Positions 1-6,858 of a DNA stretch of 31,772 nucleotides are shown piece by piece. The notes beneath the pieces were generated by a model. That model ran no database searches. It saw only the letters and a list, made by a program, of their open reading frames with translations, and was not told the DNA's origin. The DNA is taken from contig CAZEQD010000023.1 of assembly GCA_964514305.1 (NCBI GenBank), forward strand, positions 1 to 31,772. The letters are read 5' to 3'. The translations under genes and the position numbers were made by a program. Position 1 is the stretch's first letter. Every line of letters begins with the position of its first letter. Origin of the DNA: CAZEQD01 sp964514305 (lineage in GTDB: Bacteria; Acidobacteriota; Aminicenantia; Aminicenantales; Aminicenantaceae).

Positions 1-38
1 TCCGGAGTCCGTCGCTCTATCCCCTGAGCTACAGGCGC
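1..38 (-). tRNA. tRNA-Arg (anticodon CCG), 5' part only
   Basis: Read on the minus strand, the first 38 bases give a 7-nt acceptor strand (GCGCCTG), T8, the D-arm GCTC...GAGC and the first half of an anticodon arm. The seven-base loop starts CTCCGGA, which puts CCG at positions 34-36 and predicts an arginine tRNA for CGG codons. The gene runs off the window at base 1, so the 3' half and CCA end are not visible. Upstream on the minus strand are TATATA (43-48), TATAAT (57-62) and TTGACA (70-75). Their spacings do not form one clean promoter, although transcription from this side is likely. Confidence 0.85.
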
Positions 39-245
39 ACCTTATATAGCACGCTTATTATAACAAATCTGTCAATTTATTTAAGATTTAAACAAGCTAA
101 AAAAAATTAATATTACTCCCAGTCATAAAATTTCAAAAAATAGCAATTTTTATTACCTACAGTTATAGAGAAGTATAACCCTTATCTAAGGCGTCTAAAA
201 GCATTTAAAAATCCATGAGAGCTAATAATGAGCAAAGTTATTTTT

Positions 246-320
246 AAAGCGATTTCCCTCCAGCTGAGCCGATGGTGGTGGGTGGGCGGCTTTTTTGGCG
301 AGAATGGAAGGAAGTTGCCG
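246..320 (+). repeat. Family B hairpin repeat, copy 1
   Basis: A left arm beginning GCGATTTCCCTCCA pairs with a right arm ending TGGAAGGAAGTTGCC. The G+C-rich middle contains GGTGGTGGGTGGGCGG and a TTTTTTGGC stretch. The same architecture recurs at 21671-21744, 29277-29350 and 30045-30120, always on the plus strand. This copy is the most diverged in its centre. It sits 12 bases left of a family A element. Confidence 0.65.
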
Positions 321-332
321 TAGCCAGCAGAC

Positions 333-461
333 GGGGTCAGACCTTCATAAGTTTCATAAATTATGCTTCTCTATTGATATATTTCGTCGGTTTGTAAGGG
401 ACAAAAGTTATTACAATTATTGTAAAAATTAAAGTTATGAAACTTATGAAGGTCTGACCCC
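333..461 (+). mobile_element. Family A MITE-like element, copy 1
   Basis: A 129-bp element bounded by perfect 27-bp terminal inverted repeats (333-359 and 435-461) that start GGGGTCAGACCTTCATAAG. The internal sequence is asymmetric and so defines an orientation. It includes a 15-bp near-palindrome at 411-425 (TTACAAT-T-ATTGTAA). There is no coding capacity. Copies of the same length occur at 5319-5447 (inverted) and 13940-14068. No clear target-site duplication is visible. The element is non-autonomous, and whatever enzyme moves it is not in this window. Confidence 0.8.
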
Positions 462-489
462 ACCGGGAATTCGCACAGCAGGCCTCTTG

Positions 490-518
490 TTGAAATGCTT
501 CTCTAACTCTGTTAAACT
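490..518 (+). promoter_or_regulatory. Sigma-70-like promoter for the HD-GYP operon
   Basis: TTGAAA (490-495), a 17-bp spacer and TAAACT (513-518). This predicts a start near 525 and a leader of about 135 nt before the HD-GYP gene. It lies 29 bp downstream of the family A element. Confidence 0.5.
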
Positions 519-659
519 AGCAGATAAAATTTAAAGGATTCCGTTGGGCTTTAATAAATTTAATAAATATATTTTATTGACTAAATTTTGGTTAAGACAC
601 CTCGTCGCCTATTTGGCCCGAGGACCACTTCTTAATCCAATTTTAACTCTCTACAAATT

Positions 660-2030
660 ATGAGCAAAATATTCTTTCCTGTTTTTAAAAGTATCAGGAC
701 CAAGGTAGCTTTATTTGTTTTTTTTCTGCTCATTTTAGTATCCCTTGTCTTTTATTTGGTAACCCTTAGCATCATTAAAAATCACATAAGTCAAGAAGTT
801 ATGGCCAGGGCCGAGTCATTAACCCGAAGCATCGCTTCCACGGCCGGTTACAGCTTCATATCCCAAGACCTGTTGGGTCTGGATAATATCGTTTTTAAAA
901 TAAAAAATTCCAATTTTGATATCGAATATATAGCTATAGTTGACACCCAGAAAAAAATTCTTGTCCACAGTGATATAAAAAAAATAGGTCAGAATTTTTC
1001 CTCCCCCGAAGGAATAATGTCCAGAAAGACAATGGACAGTCTCCTAATCAAAGAAATTCCTGGCCCTAAAGGAAATTTTTTTGAACTGAACAGCCCCATA
1101 GTATTTATGGATAAAAATCTCGGCTCGGTTATCTTAGCTATTAATAAATCTATCCTTACAGCCGCCCAGAAAGATGTCCAAAGAAAACTTATGGCTGTTT
1201 TTGCTGCTATCTTGCTTATAGGAATCACCAGTTCTATCCTTCTTTCCATTTTTCTGACCAAGCCAATTCAACAGTTAGCAGCCGGTGTCGATAGGCTTAA
1301 AAAAGGAAAAAGAAGTGAGCCCTTGACAGTTTATTCCCGCGATGAATTAGGAAGATTAACTGAAAGCTTTAATGAAATGACAGCTACCCTGCTAACTCAA
1401 AGAGATAAACTTACTCAATATGCCAAAGAGCTGGAAGAAGCATATATCTCAACGGTTAAAGTCCTGGCTGCAGCAATCGACGCCAGAGATCACTATACCC
1501 TCGGCCACTCAACCAGAGTGGCCCAATTATCAGTCCTGCTCGGTCAAGAAATAGGGCTTAAAAAAGAGCAACTGGAAGAACTTCAAATTGCCAGCCTCTT
1601 CCATGATGTCGGAAAAATAAAGATACCGGATGATATTCTCCTTAAAAAAGGTAAATTGAGGCCTCCCGAATGGAGAGAGATGAAGCGTCATCCTGAATAT
1701 GGAGCTGAAATATTGAGCAAAGCTCCTTCCCTACTGAAATACATCCCAGCTGTCCGCCACCATCATGAATGGTATGATGGCTCGGGATATCCGGATGGCC
1801 TAAAAGGAGAGAAAATCCCCCTTCAAGCTGCTATAATATCTATTGCTGATGTTTTTGAAGCTATGACTTCCGACAGACCTTATAGAAAAGCCTTTTCTGA
1901 AAAAGAAGTCCTAAAAACAATGGATGAATTAGCCGGCAAACAGTTTAATCCTCGCCTTATTAGAAGTTTTTTGAGGCTGGTCAGAAAAAAAAGGCCGAGA
2001 CAAGCGACTAATCTCTGGAAAAAACAATGA
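660..2030 (+). CDS. Membrane HAMP/HD-GYP protein, probable cyclic-di-GMP phosphodiesterase
   Basis: 456 aa. Residues 15-37 and 177-198 are hydrophobic membrane segments. Between them is a periplasmic sensor region of about 140 residues, Cache-like by layout. A HAMP linker (about 199-251) and a short helix lead into the HD-GYP domain (about 262-440). The catalytic set is intact: HD at 315-316 in FHDVGKIKIPD, HPEYGAEIL, the HHH cluster at 367-369, and GSGYPDG with the GYP triad at 376-378. HD-GYP proteins of this kind hydrolyse cyclic di-GMP, so the protein probably links an extracytoplasmic signal to that messenger; the ligand is unknown. No good Shine-Dalgarno sequence precedes ATG 660. The stop overlaps the next start by four bases, implying translational coupling. 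Confidence 0.92.
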   Translation: MSKIFFPVFKSIRTKVALFVFFLLILVSLVFYLVTLSIIKNHISQEVMARAESLTRSIASTAGYSFISQDLLGLDNIVFKIKNSNFDIEYIAIVDTQKKILVHSDIKKIGQNFSSPEGIMSRKTMDSLLIKEIPGPKGNFFELNSPIVFMDKNLGSVILAINKSILTAAQKDVQRKLMAVFAAILLIGITSSILLSIFLTKPIQQLAAGVDRLKKGKRSEPLTVYSRDELGRLTESFNEMTATLLTQRDKLTQYAKELEEAYISTVKVLAAAIDARDHYTLGHSTRVAQLSVLLGQEIGLKKEQLEELQIASLFHDVGKIKIPDDILLKKGKLRPPEWREMKRHPEYGAEILSKAPSLLKYIPAVRHHHEWYDGSGYPDGLKGEKIPLQAAIISIADVFEAMTSDRPYRKAFSEKEVLKTMDELAGKQFNPRLIRSFLRLVRKKRPRQATNLWKKQ

Positions 2031-2881
2031 AAAGTTCAGACAGATTAATCTTCATCCCCGCTTTTGTTCTCCTCCTCATTTATTTGGGAGGCTGCGCCTC
2101 TTCTCCTCCCTCGAAAATTTACGAGCCTCCCCTTGCTCAATTCCAGCAGCAGCTCAATCAAGGCCACTACCAACAAGTTTTAGAATCATATAAAACTGCT
2201 TATGAGGTTCATCCTGAGAGCCAGCTTCTCCGCGACAACTATCTACAAACCATCGAAAAGATTAAAGCTTTAGCTGATGAAGCCTTTCAGAAAAAAAACT
2301 TTATGCAGGCAGAAAAAATTTATCTAATTTTGATTGCAAATTTCCCTGATTTCAAAAAAATAGGAAAGCCCCTTTCCTTCAGCTCTCAATCATTGCAGGC
2401 AATCATAAATAAAATAAGGATTAACAGAAGCAAAACTCAAGCTGAGCAATACTTAAGGACAGGCCAGTTCCAGAAAGCCATAGATATTTACACCGCTGCC
2501 TTAAAAAATCACCCTGGCCATCCCCTCCTTCTATCTCCTCTCCAGACAGCCCTCGAAAACATGAAAAAAAAAGCTATCAAAGCTTTTTCTAACTCAGAAT
2601 TTTCCGCTGCTGGCCGGACTTTTTATGCTCTGGCTAAAAATCACCCCAAACTCCAAAAATTTTACAAACCTTTATCTCTTTCTCCTCAATTCTTGGAAGA
2701 GAAGATAACCATCTGCCGCCTGGAGTTAACTAAAAAGGGGCTTGAACTTTACAGGAAAGGGAAGCTGGCTGAAGCTATTTCTGTCTGGAATGATATTTTA
2801 GCTTTTGATCCTGATAATGCAGAGATAAAAAAAGCGGTAGCCACTGCCCAAGCTCAGTTAAAAAAGATCAAGAAACAATAA
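2027..2881 (+). CDS. TPR-type lipoprotein
   Basis: 284 aa. The N-terminus has charged residues, a hydrophobic stretch and a lipobox LGGC with Cys at 23, so it should be a lipid-anchored envelope protein. The rest is helical with tetratricopeptide-like repeats, for example NQGHYQQVLESYKTAYEVHP, RTGQFQKAIDIYTAALKNHP and RKGKLAEAISVWNDILAFDP. These suggest a scaffold for protein contacts. The family is too general to name a partner. The start ATG overlaps the HD-GYP stop (ATGA), so the two are almost certainly co-transcribed and may act together at the membrane. It ends 12 bp from the convergent rpoD stop. Confidence 0.8.
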   Translation: MKSSDRLIFIPAFVLLLIYLGGCASSPPSKIYEPPLAQFQQQLNQGHYQQVLESYKTAYEVHPESQLLRDNYLQTIEKIKALADEAFQKKNFMQAEKIYLILIANFPDFKKIGKPLSFSSQSLQAIINKIRINRSKTQAEQYLRTGQFQKAIDIYTAALKNHPGHPLLLSPLQTALENMKKKAIKAFSNSEFSAAGRTFYALAKNHPKLQKFYKPLSLSPQFLEEKITICRLELTKKGLELYRKGKLAEAISVWNDILAFDPDNAEIKKAVATAQAQLKKIKKQ

Positions 2882-2893
2882 ACCGACAAGAGC

Positions 2894-4363
2894 CTATTTG
2901 GCAAAAGGCTTCAGTTTTTGACTATATTTAGAGCCTTTTAATTTTCTGATAGCCTTTTCTTGGATCTGGCGGATTCTCTCTCGGGTAACTTTGTACTGCT
3001 GACCCACTTCCTCAAGAGTATGCTCATTTCCATCTCCCAGGCCAAATCTCATTTTGAGAATATTAGCTTCCCGCTGAGTATGATTTCGCAAAGCCTCGGC
3101 AATCTTTTCTTTTAAGTCAAGATGAATAACCTCATCAGCTGGCGAAGGCAGATGCTTATCCATAATAAAATCGCTGAGGTGACTTTCTTCTTTTTCTCCT
3201 ATGGGTGTCTCTAGCGAAAGAGGCATTTGGGCTATCTTCATAACTTTTTCCACCTTGCTCAAAGGCATATCCATTTTTTTAGCAATTTCTTCACAGGTTG
3301 GATCCCTGCCTTTTTCCTGAACAAGAATCCTTGATTGACGGTTGAGCTTGTTGATTACCTCCACCATATGAACAGGAATTCTAATGGTGCGGGCTTGATC
3401 AGCTATAGCTCGGGTAATAGCTTGTCTTATCCACCAGTGGGCATAGGTCGAAAATTTATAACCTCTTTGATACTCAAATCTATCGACGGCTGTCATTAAA
3501 CCTATATTTCCCTCCTGAATTAAATCCAGGAATTGGACACCATAATTTCTATATTTGCGGGCAATAGAAACTACTAATCTTAAGTTAGCGGCCACCAACT
3601 CTTCTTTAGCTTGATTACAAAGTCGTTTTCCGGAGTCAATGATTTCCAGTGTTTGGCTTAAATCGATTGTATCCATGCCTGTTTCCTGTCTGTAATCCCT
3701 CAGGTGTTGGTTAATTTTTCTTATTCTTTTCTCAAGCTCCATCTTCAGCTTGTTATCCTCACTTTTCTGGAGGAGAAAGACCAACTCTTGTTTGTTTTCA
3801 GCCAATTTCTCCATGACATTCAGTTTCTGCTTAAGGTTAGAAATTATCTTTTCCTGATAGCCTGAGCGAATTTTTAAGGCCCTTATTAATCGGCTAAGTC
3901 TTACTATCAGCCGGGCTCTGGCGGTTTTATATTTTTTTGACTTTGGCAGTTTATCCAGTTTTAAACTTAACTTTTTTATTTTATTTATTTTAGCTATAAC
4001 TCTCCTTTTCCCTTTTTCTAATCTTTCTGGAGTGAACTCATCCTCGCCAAGATCAAACACAGCCTGGAGAAGATCATTATTGTCCATAAGTTTCTCAGCC
4101 AAAGCTACTATTTGACCATGGATGTATCTTGTTTGAGAAAGAGCCTTAAGGGCGATTTCTTTTCCTTTTTCGATTTTTTTGGCAATAGCAATTTCTTCTT
4201 CTCTGGAGAGCAGAGGTATACTGCCCATCTCCTTCATATAAATTTTAACTGGATCCGAACTCCAGCCAGATCCAGGTAAAGAGACATTAGAAGGCTTTTG
4301 TTTTTTCAGATGGTTTGCCTTCATCTGTTCCAGAACCTTAGTCAGCTTATCATTAACAGCCAT
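2894..4363 (-). CDS. rpoD: Primary RNA polymerase sigma factor, sigma-70
   Basis: 489 aa. Region 1.1 is essentially missing: only about 35 residues precede region 1.2 (SDPVKIYMKEMG, 36-47). A non-conserved lysine-rich helical insert covers roughly 75-245. Region 2 is classic (NLRLVVSIARKYRNYGVQFLDLIQEG..., 260-330, with the FSTYAHWWIRQAI -10-recognition helix). Region 3 follows (about 335-410), then region 4 (about 418-478), ending with the VTRERIRQIQEKAIRKL helix-turn-helix that reads -35 elements. It is a group 1 or group 2 factor, most likely the housekeeping one. The start is supported by AAGGATT upstream. The leader contains a long purine tract, described separately. Confidence 0.93.
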   Translation of the reverse strand: MAVNDKLTKVLEQMKANHLKKQKPSNVSLPGSGWSSDPVKIYMKEMGSIPLLSREEEIAIAKKIEKGKEIALKALSQTRYIHGQIVALAEKLMDNNDLLQAVFDLGEDEFTPERLEKGKRRVIAKINKIKKLSLKLDKLPKSKKYKTARARLIVRLSRLIRALKIRSGYQEKIISNLKQKLNVMEKLAENKQELVFLLQKSEDNKLKMELEKRIRKINQHLRDYRQETGMDTIDLSQTLEIIDSGKRLCNQAKEELVAANLRLVVSIARKYRNYGVQFLDLIQEGNIGLMTAVDRFEYQRGYKFSTYAHWWIRQAITRAIADQARTIRIPVHMVEVINKLNRQSRILVQEKGRDPTCEEIAKKMDMPLSKVEKVMKIAQMPLSLETPIGEKEESHLSDFIMDKHLPSPADEVIHLDLKEKIAEALRNHTQREANILKMRFGLGDGNEHTLEEVGQQYKVTRERIRQIQEKAIRKLKGSKYSQKLKPFAK

Positions 4364-4758
4364 TTATAATCCTTAAAATTTTCCTAATATTTCTGTTTGT
4401 TTAAGCTATATGGATCTCCTTCTTCTTTTTTCTCTTTTCCTTTTTTCTCTCTTTCTTTCTCTTTTCTTTCTCGCTTTTCTTTCATATTTTTTCATTCACT
4501 CTTCCTTATTGAAATTCAGCTGTCATCTATTTAAAAAAGCTACACTCTTTAATTTATTTTTTCCCTAAGAAGAGTGCTCGACAATCATTAGGAAAGGTTA
4601 TTCAAATAATCCAGCTTGTATTAGCTGTGAAGCTCTTTTTTTGATAGAAATAGAACTGGTATTATAAAAATTTTCTCTAAATTGAGGGCCCCAACCAGTC
4701 AAACAAAATTTTCTAAGGTAAATGTTAATTATATTTTTAGCAGCCAGAAAATTAATTT
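4364..4758. other. 395-bp gap with a 58-bp homopyrimidine tract upstream of rpoD
   Basis: There is no gene here. Bases 4415-4472 are uninterrupted C/T on the plus strand, with one G at 4473 before the tract resumes to 4483. In the rpoD mRNA this would be an A/G-only leader starting about 50 nt before the start codon. The remainder is AT-rich, with a T7 run at 4638-4644. I could not identify a convincing rpoD promoter. Confidence 0.7.
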
Positions 4759-5064
4759 TTAGAAACGTCTTTTTCCCCCAAAACCACCTCGGCCAAAGCC
4801 GCCGCGGCCTCCGCGATCATTGCGACGAGGTCGGGCTTCATTAACTTTTAAAGTCCGCCCTTTTAAATCTGTGCCATCCAGGCCATGGATAGCTGCCTGA
4901 GCCTCCGGACTCTTTGGCATTTCCACAAAACCGAAGCCTCTGGAATTACCGCTATATTTATCGGTAATAATTTTGACTGAAGTTACTTCGCCAAAGGCAG
5001 CAAAGGCCTGCCGCAAATCTTCTTCGTTGGCTTCCATAGCCAAATTGCCAACATAAATGTTCAT
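4759..5064 (-). CDS. RNA-binding protein, single RRM with Gly/Arg-rich tail
   Basis: 101 aa. One RNA recognition motif spans about residues 1-78, with RNP2 IYVGNL at the start and RNP1 RGFGFVEM in the middle. A tail of glycine, arginine and phenylalanine follows (GGRGGFGRGGFGGKRRF). Small proteins with this layout are known in cyanobacteria and several other phyla, where some are cold-induced and thought to act as RNA chaperones. Cold induction here is inference, but the long A+G-rich leader is compatible with it. A strong ribosome site (AAGGAAG) precedes the start. It is a single-gene unit. Confidence 0.93.
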   Translation of the reverse strand: MNIYVGNLAMEANEEDLRQAFAAFGEVTSVKIITDKYSGNSRGFGFVEMPKSPEAQAAIHGLDGTDLKGRTLKVNEARPRRNDRGGRGGFGRGGFGGKRRF

Positions 5065-5318
5065 TTTTACTTCCTTTTAATGTTTAATTTTAATAGGGGA
5101 AGGAAATTTTTCGATTGAAATCTTTCCTAATCCTCTGATTATCTATCCTAACTGATATTTATCCTTTCTAATCGATCTGAACTTTCTCTAACGAATATTA
5201 TCAAAGCTAAGAGGCGCCGTCAACAAATATCAGAAATTAAAGCCATATTTTTTGGAATCATTGCCAAAACCTTGATGATTGAAATTCCTCTCTTCTCTTT
5301 AGGACGTGAATTCCGGGT
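5065..5318. other. Leader of the RRM gene with tandem repeats
   Basis: Transcription from the promoter at 5195-5223 would make a leader of about 124 nt. Within it, on the mRNA strand, are repeated units of the form AGGATAAATATCAG and AGGATAGATAATCAG (5135-5165), followed by AGGATTAGGA. A possible short stem pairs GGAAA with TTTCC (about 5101-5127). The layout resembles 5' leaders of cold-responsive genes; no function is shown. Confidence 0.45.
5195..5223 (-). promoter_or_regulatory. Strong sigma-70-like promoter for the RRM gene
   Basis: On the minus strand, TTGACG (5218-5223), exactly 17 bp, then TAATAT (5195-5200). The predicted start is near 5188, about 124 nt before the RRM start codon. 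Confidence 0.65.
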
Positions 5319-5447
5319 GGGGTCAGGCCTTCATAAGTTTCATAACTTTAATTCTTACAACAACAGTAATATCTTTTGTCCCCTACAAACCGACGAAATA
5401 TATCAATAGAGAAGCATAATTTATGAAACTTATGAAGGTCTGACCCC
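5319..5447 (-). mobile_element. Family A MITE-like element, copy 2 (inverted)
   Basis: 129 bp with 27-bp terminal inverted repeats that differ at one base (5319-5345 and 5421-5447). The core runs opposite to copies 1 and 3 and is the most diverged. Similarity to copy 1 continues past both ends: AGCAGAC on one side and ACCsGGAATTC on the other. A short open frame crossing it on the minus strand has no protein-like features. Confidence 0.8.
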
Positions 5448-5481
5448 GTCTGCTGCTTTTTGTTATAGAGCCCTTTAGGAC

Positions 5482-5510
5482 TTGACTCCAGCTTCAATGC
5501 TGAGTATTTT
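5482..5510 (+). promoter_or_regulatory. Strong sigma-70-like promoter for the DUF6599-like gene
   Basis: TTGACT (5482-5487), 17 bp, TATTTT (5505-5510). The predicted transcript start is near 5517, only 35 bp downstream of the family A element's edge. This limits how far upstream the DUF6599-like gene can begin. Confidence 0.6.
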
Positions 5511-5570
5511 AATTTTATATTTTTATAAGGAAAAACAGCCATAAGAAAAGCTTCAATATTTTTCGTTTTG

Positions 5571-6434
5571 ATGTTACTCATCCTATCCTTAGGAGGGAGC
5601 ATGAATGATCTCTATCAAGCTTTGCCAGATCAAATTCTCAACTGGAAAGCTTACTGTAAAGATGAAATTTATAACCGAGAAACTATATTTAAATACATAG
5701 ATGGCGGAGGCGAGCTCTATCTGACTTATGGATTCAAGCAAGTTTACGTAAGAAGATATGTAAATCCTGATCATGAAGAAATTATCCTTGATATTTATGA
5801 CATGGGATCATCAGCTGATGCCTTTGGTATATTTTCAGTAGAACGAGAGGGTGAAGAAGCTGGTTTTGGACAAGGATCAGAATATGGAGGCGGCTTGCTC
5901 AGATTCTGGAAAGGTCGGTATTTTGTTTCCATAATAGCCATGGGCGATGAACAAAAATCAAAGCCTGCTATTTTAGAACTAGCCAAGAGAGTGGCCGCTC
6001 TTATTGAACCTGGTAGCAAACCTTCTCTACTTAAATTTCTGCCTGCTGAAGGCCTCATAGAAAATAAAATTAGCTATCTTCATAGTTATATTCCTTTAAA
6101 CAATCTATATTTTATCGCCAGCGAAAACATCCTCCATTTAGGACCTAAGACTGATTGTCTCTGGGCGGCATATAGAGTAAATAACGGCCAAACTGCTTAT
6201 TTTCTGCTTATAAAATATGCAGATCAAAGGAAAGCCGCTGAAGCTTATGAAAACTTTATAAAAATTTATATGCCTGAAGCTTTTCCTTCTGGCCTGGCCC
6301 AGATGGAGAACAAAAAATGGACAGCGGCTAAAGTCACCAAAAATATGGTGGCTGTTGTTTTTGAATCTCCCCAGAAAAAATGGGCTTTAAAGCTTTTATC
6401 CTTACTAAATCCGCAAAAAAGTGATTTTGGATGA
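5571..6434 (+). CDS. DUF6599-like protein, probably exported; start uncertain
   Basis: 288 aa from ATG 5571. The conserved-looking core contains YNRETIFKYIDGGGELYLTYGF, DIYDMGSSADAFGIFSVEREGEEAGFGQGSEY and GGLLRFWKGRYFVSI. I recognise this from memory as the DUF6599 pattern; its function is unknown. The start is unclear. ATG 5601 has AGGAGG four bases upstream. However, the frame stays open back to 5529 and encodes a good signal-peptide core (RKASIFFVLMLLILSL) directly after an ATA codon at 5541, itself preceded by AAGGA. Related proteins are, to my recollection, usually exported, so the 5601 start would lose the signal. The stop overlaps the next gene (ATGA). The operon context with a ferredoxin-bearing DUF362 protein hints at a redox role, by inference only. 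Confidence 0.7.
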   Translation: MLLILSLGGSMNDLYQALPDQILNWKAYCKDEIYNRETIFKYIDGGGELYLTYGFKQVYVRRYVNPDHEEIILDIYDMGSSADAFGIFSVEREGEEAGFGQGSEYGGGLLRFWKGRYFVSIIAMGDEQKSKPAILELAKRVAALIEPGSKPSLLKFLPAEGLIENKISYLHSYIPLNNLYFIASENILHLGPKTDCLWAAYRVNNGQTAYFLLIKYADQRKAAEAYENFIKIYMPEAFPSGLAQMENKKWTAAKVTKNMVAVVFESPQKKWALKLLSLLNPQKSDFG

Positions 6435-6805
6435 AAAAAGTGTTGACTAGGCGCTATTTTATGATTGGCGGAGCCTTTGCTCTTTTTGGCCTGAGCTTAA
6501 GCGGTCATCTGGCTTATGTGGCTGCCGCTGAGCAAGGACTTCAGATTGTGGATATTTCAGGGCCTCAATTGCCCCACCTGGTGGGGAACTACGACAGCCC
6601 ACGCCAGGCTGAGGAATCTGTCTCTAGAGGCCATTATTTATTGGTAGCTGATGGTCAGTCTGGCTTCCAGATTTTAGATATAACTAACACTTCAGCCCCC
6701 ACAGCCTTTAGCCATTACGATACTCCCGGTCAAGCCAAAGGCCTGGCCATTGATGGCTCCTATGCTTATGTAGCTGATACCTATTCACTATTGATCTTCA
6801 AATAA
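6431..6805 (+). CDS. Short LVIVD-repeat protein with Tat-like N-terminus
   Basis: 124 aa. The N-terminus KKVLTRRYFMIGGAFALFG has twin arginines at 7-8 followed by a hydrophobic stretch, which resembles a Tat export signal. About two and a half LVIVD-type repeats follow: LAYVAAAEQGLQIVDIS, HYLLVADGQSGFQILDIT and YAYVADTYSLLIFK. Such repeats usually come in longer sets that make a beta-propeller. A protein this short cannot close a full propeller alone, and the signal runs straight into the first repeat strand. It may be an internally deleted remnant, or it may oligomerise. It overlaps the upstream gene by four bases. Confidence 0.65.
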   Translation: MKKVLTRRYFMIGGAFALFGLSLSGHLAYVAAAEQGLQIVDISGPQLPHLVGNYDSPRQAEESVSRGHYLLVADGQSGFQILDITNTSAPTAFSHYDTPGQAKGLAIDGSYAYVADTYSLLIFK

Positions 6806-6858
6806 TTTTATTTAAACCAAGATTTTCTCCAGGTTTCAGATTATAATAAATACTTAAA

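Larger units (their letters stand above)
39..659. other. 621-bp gene-free region with repeats
   Basis: This stretch lies between the tRNA and the HD-GYP gene. Bases 39-245 are very AT-rich with no recognisable gene. Then come one family B hairpin (246-320), one family A element (333-461) and a sigma-70-like promoter (490-518). The last 140 bases look like an AT-rich leader, with a possible weak CCTCG/CGAGG stem near 600-624. I see no further gene. DNA next to tRNA genes often collects mobile or repetitive sequence, which fits. Confidence 0.6.

Noticed and set aside
333..461. Assignment of family A to the Tn3 group
   Set aside because: The first bases resemble Tn3 ends, but the 27-bp length differs from the usual 38 bp and no 5-bp target duplication is seen.
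5348..5602. 84-codon minus-strand open frame
   Set aside because: It overlaps a family A element and the start of the DUF6599-like gene; the sequence is explained by the repeat.
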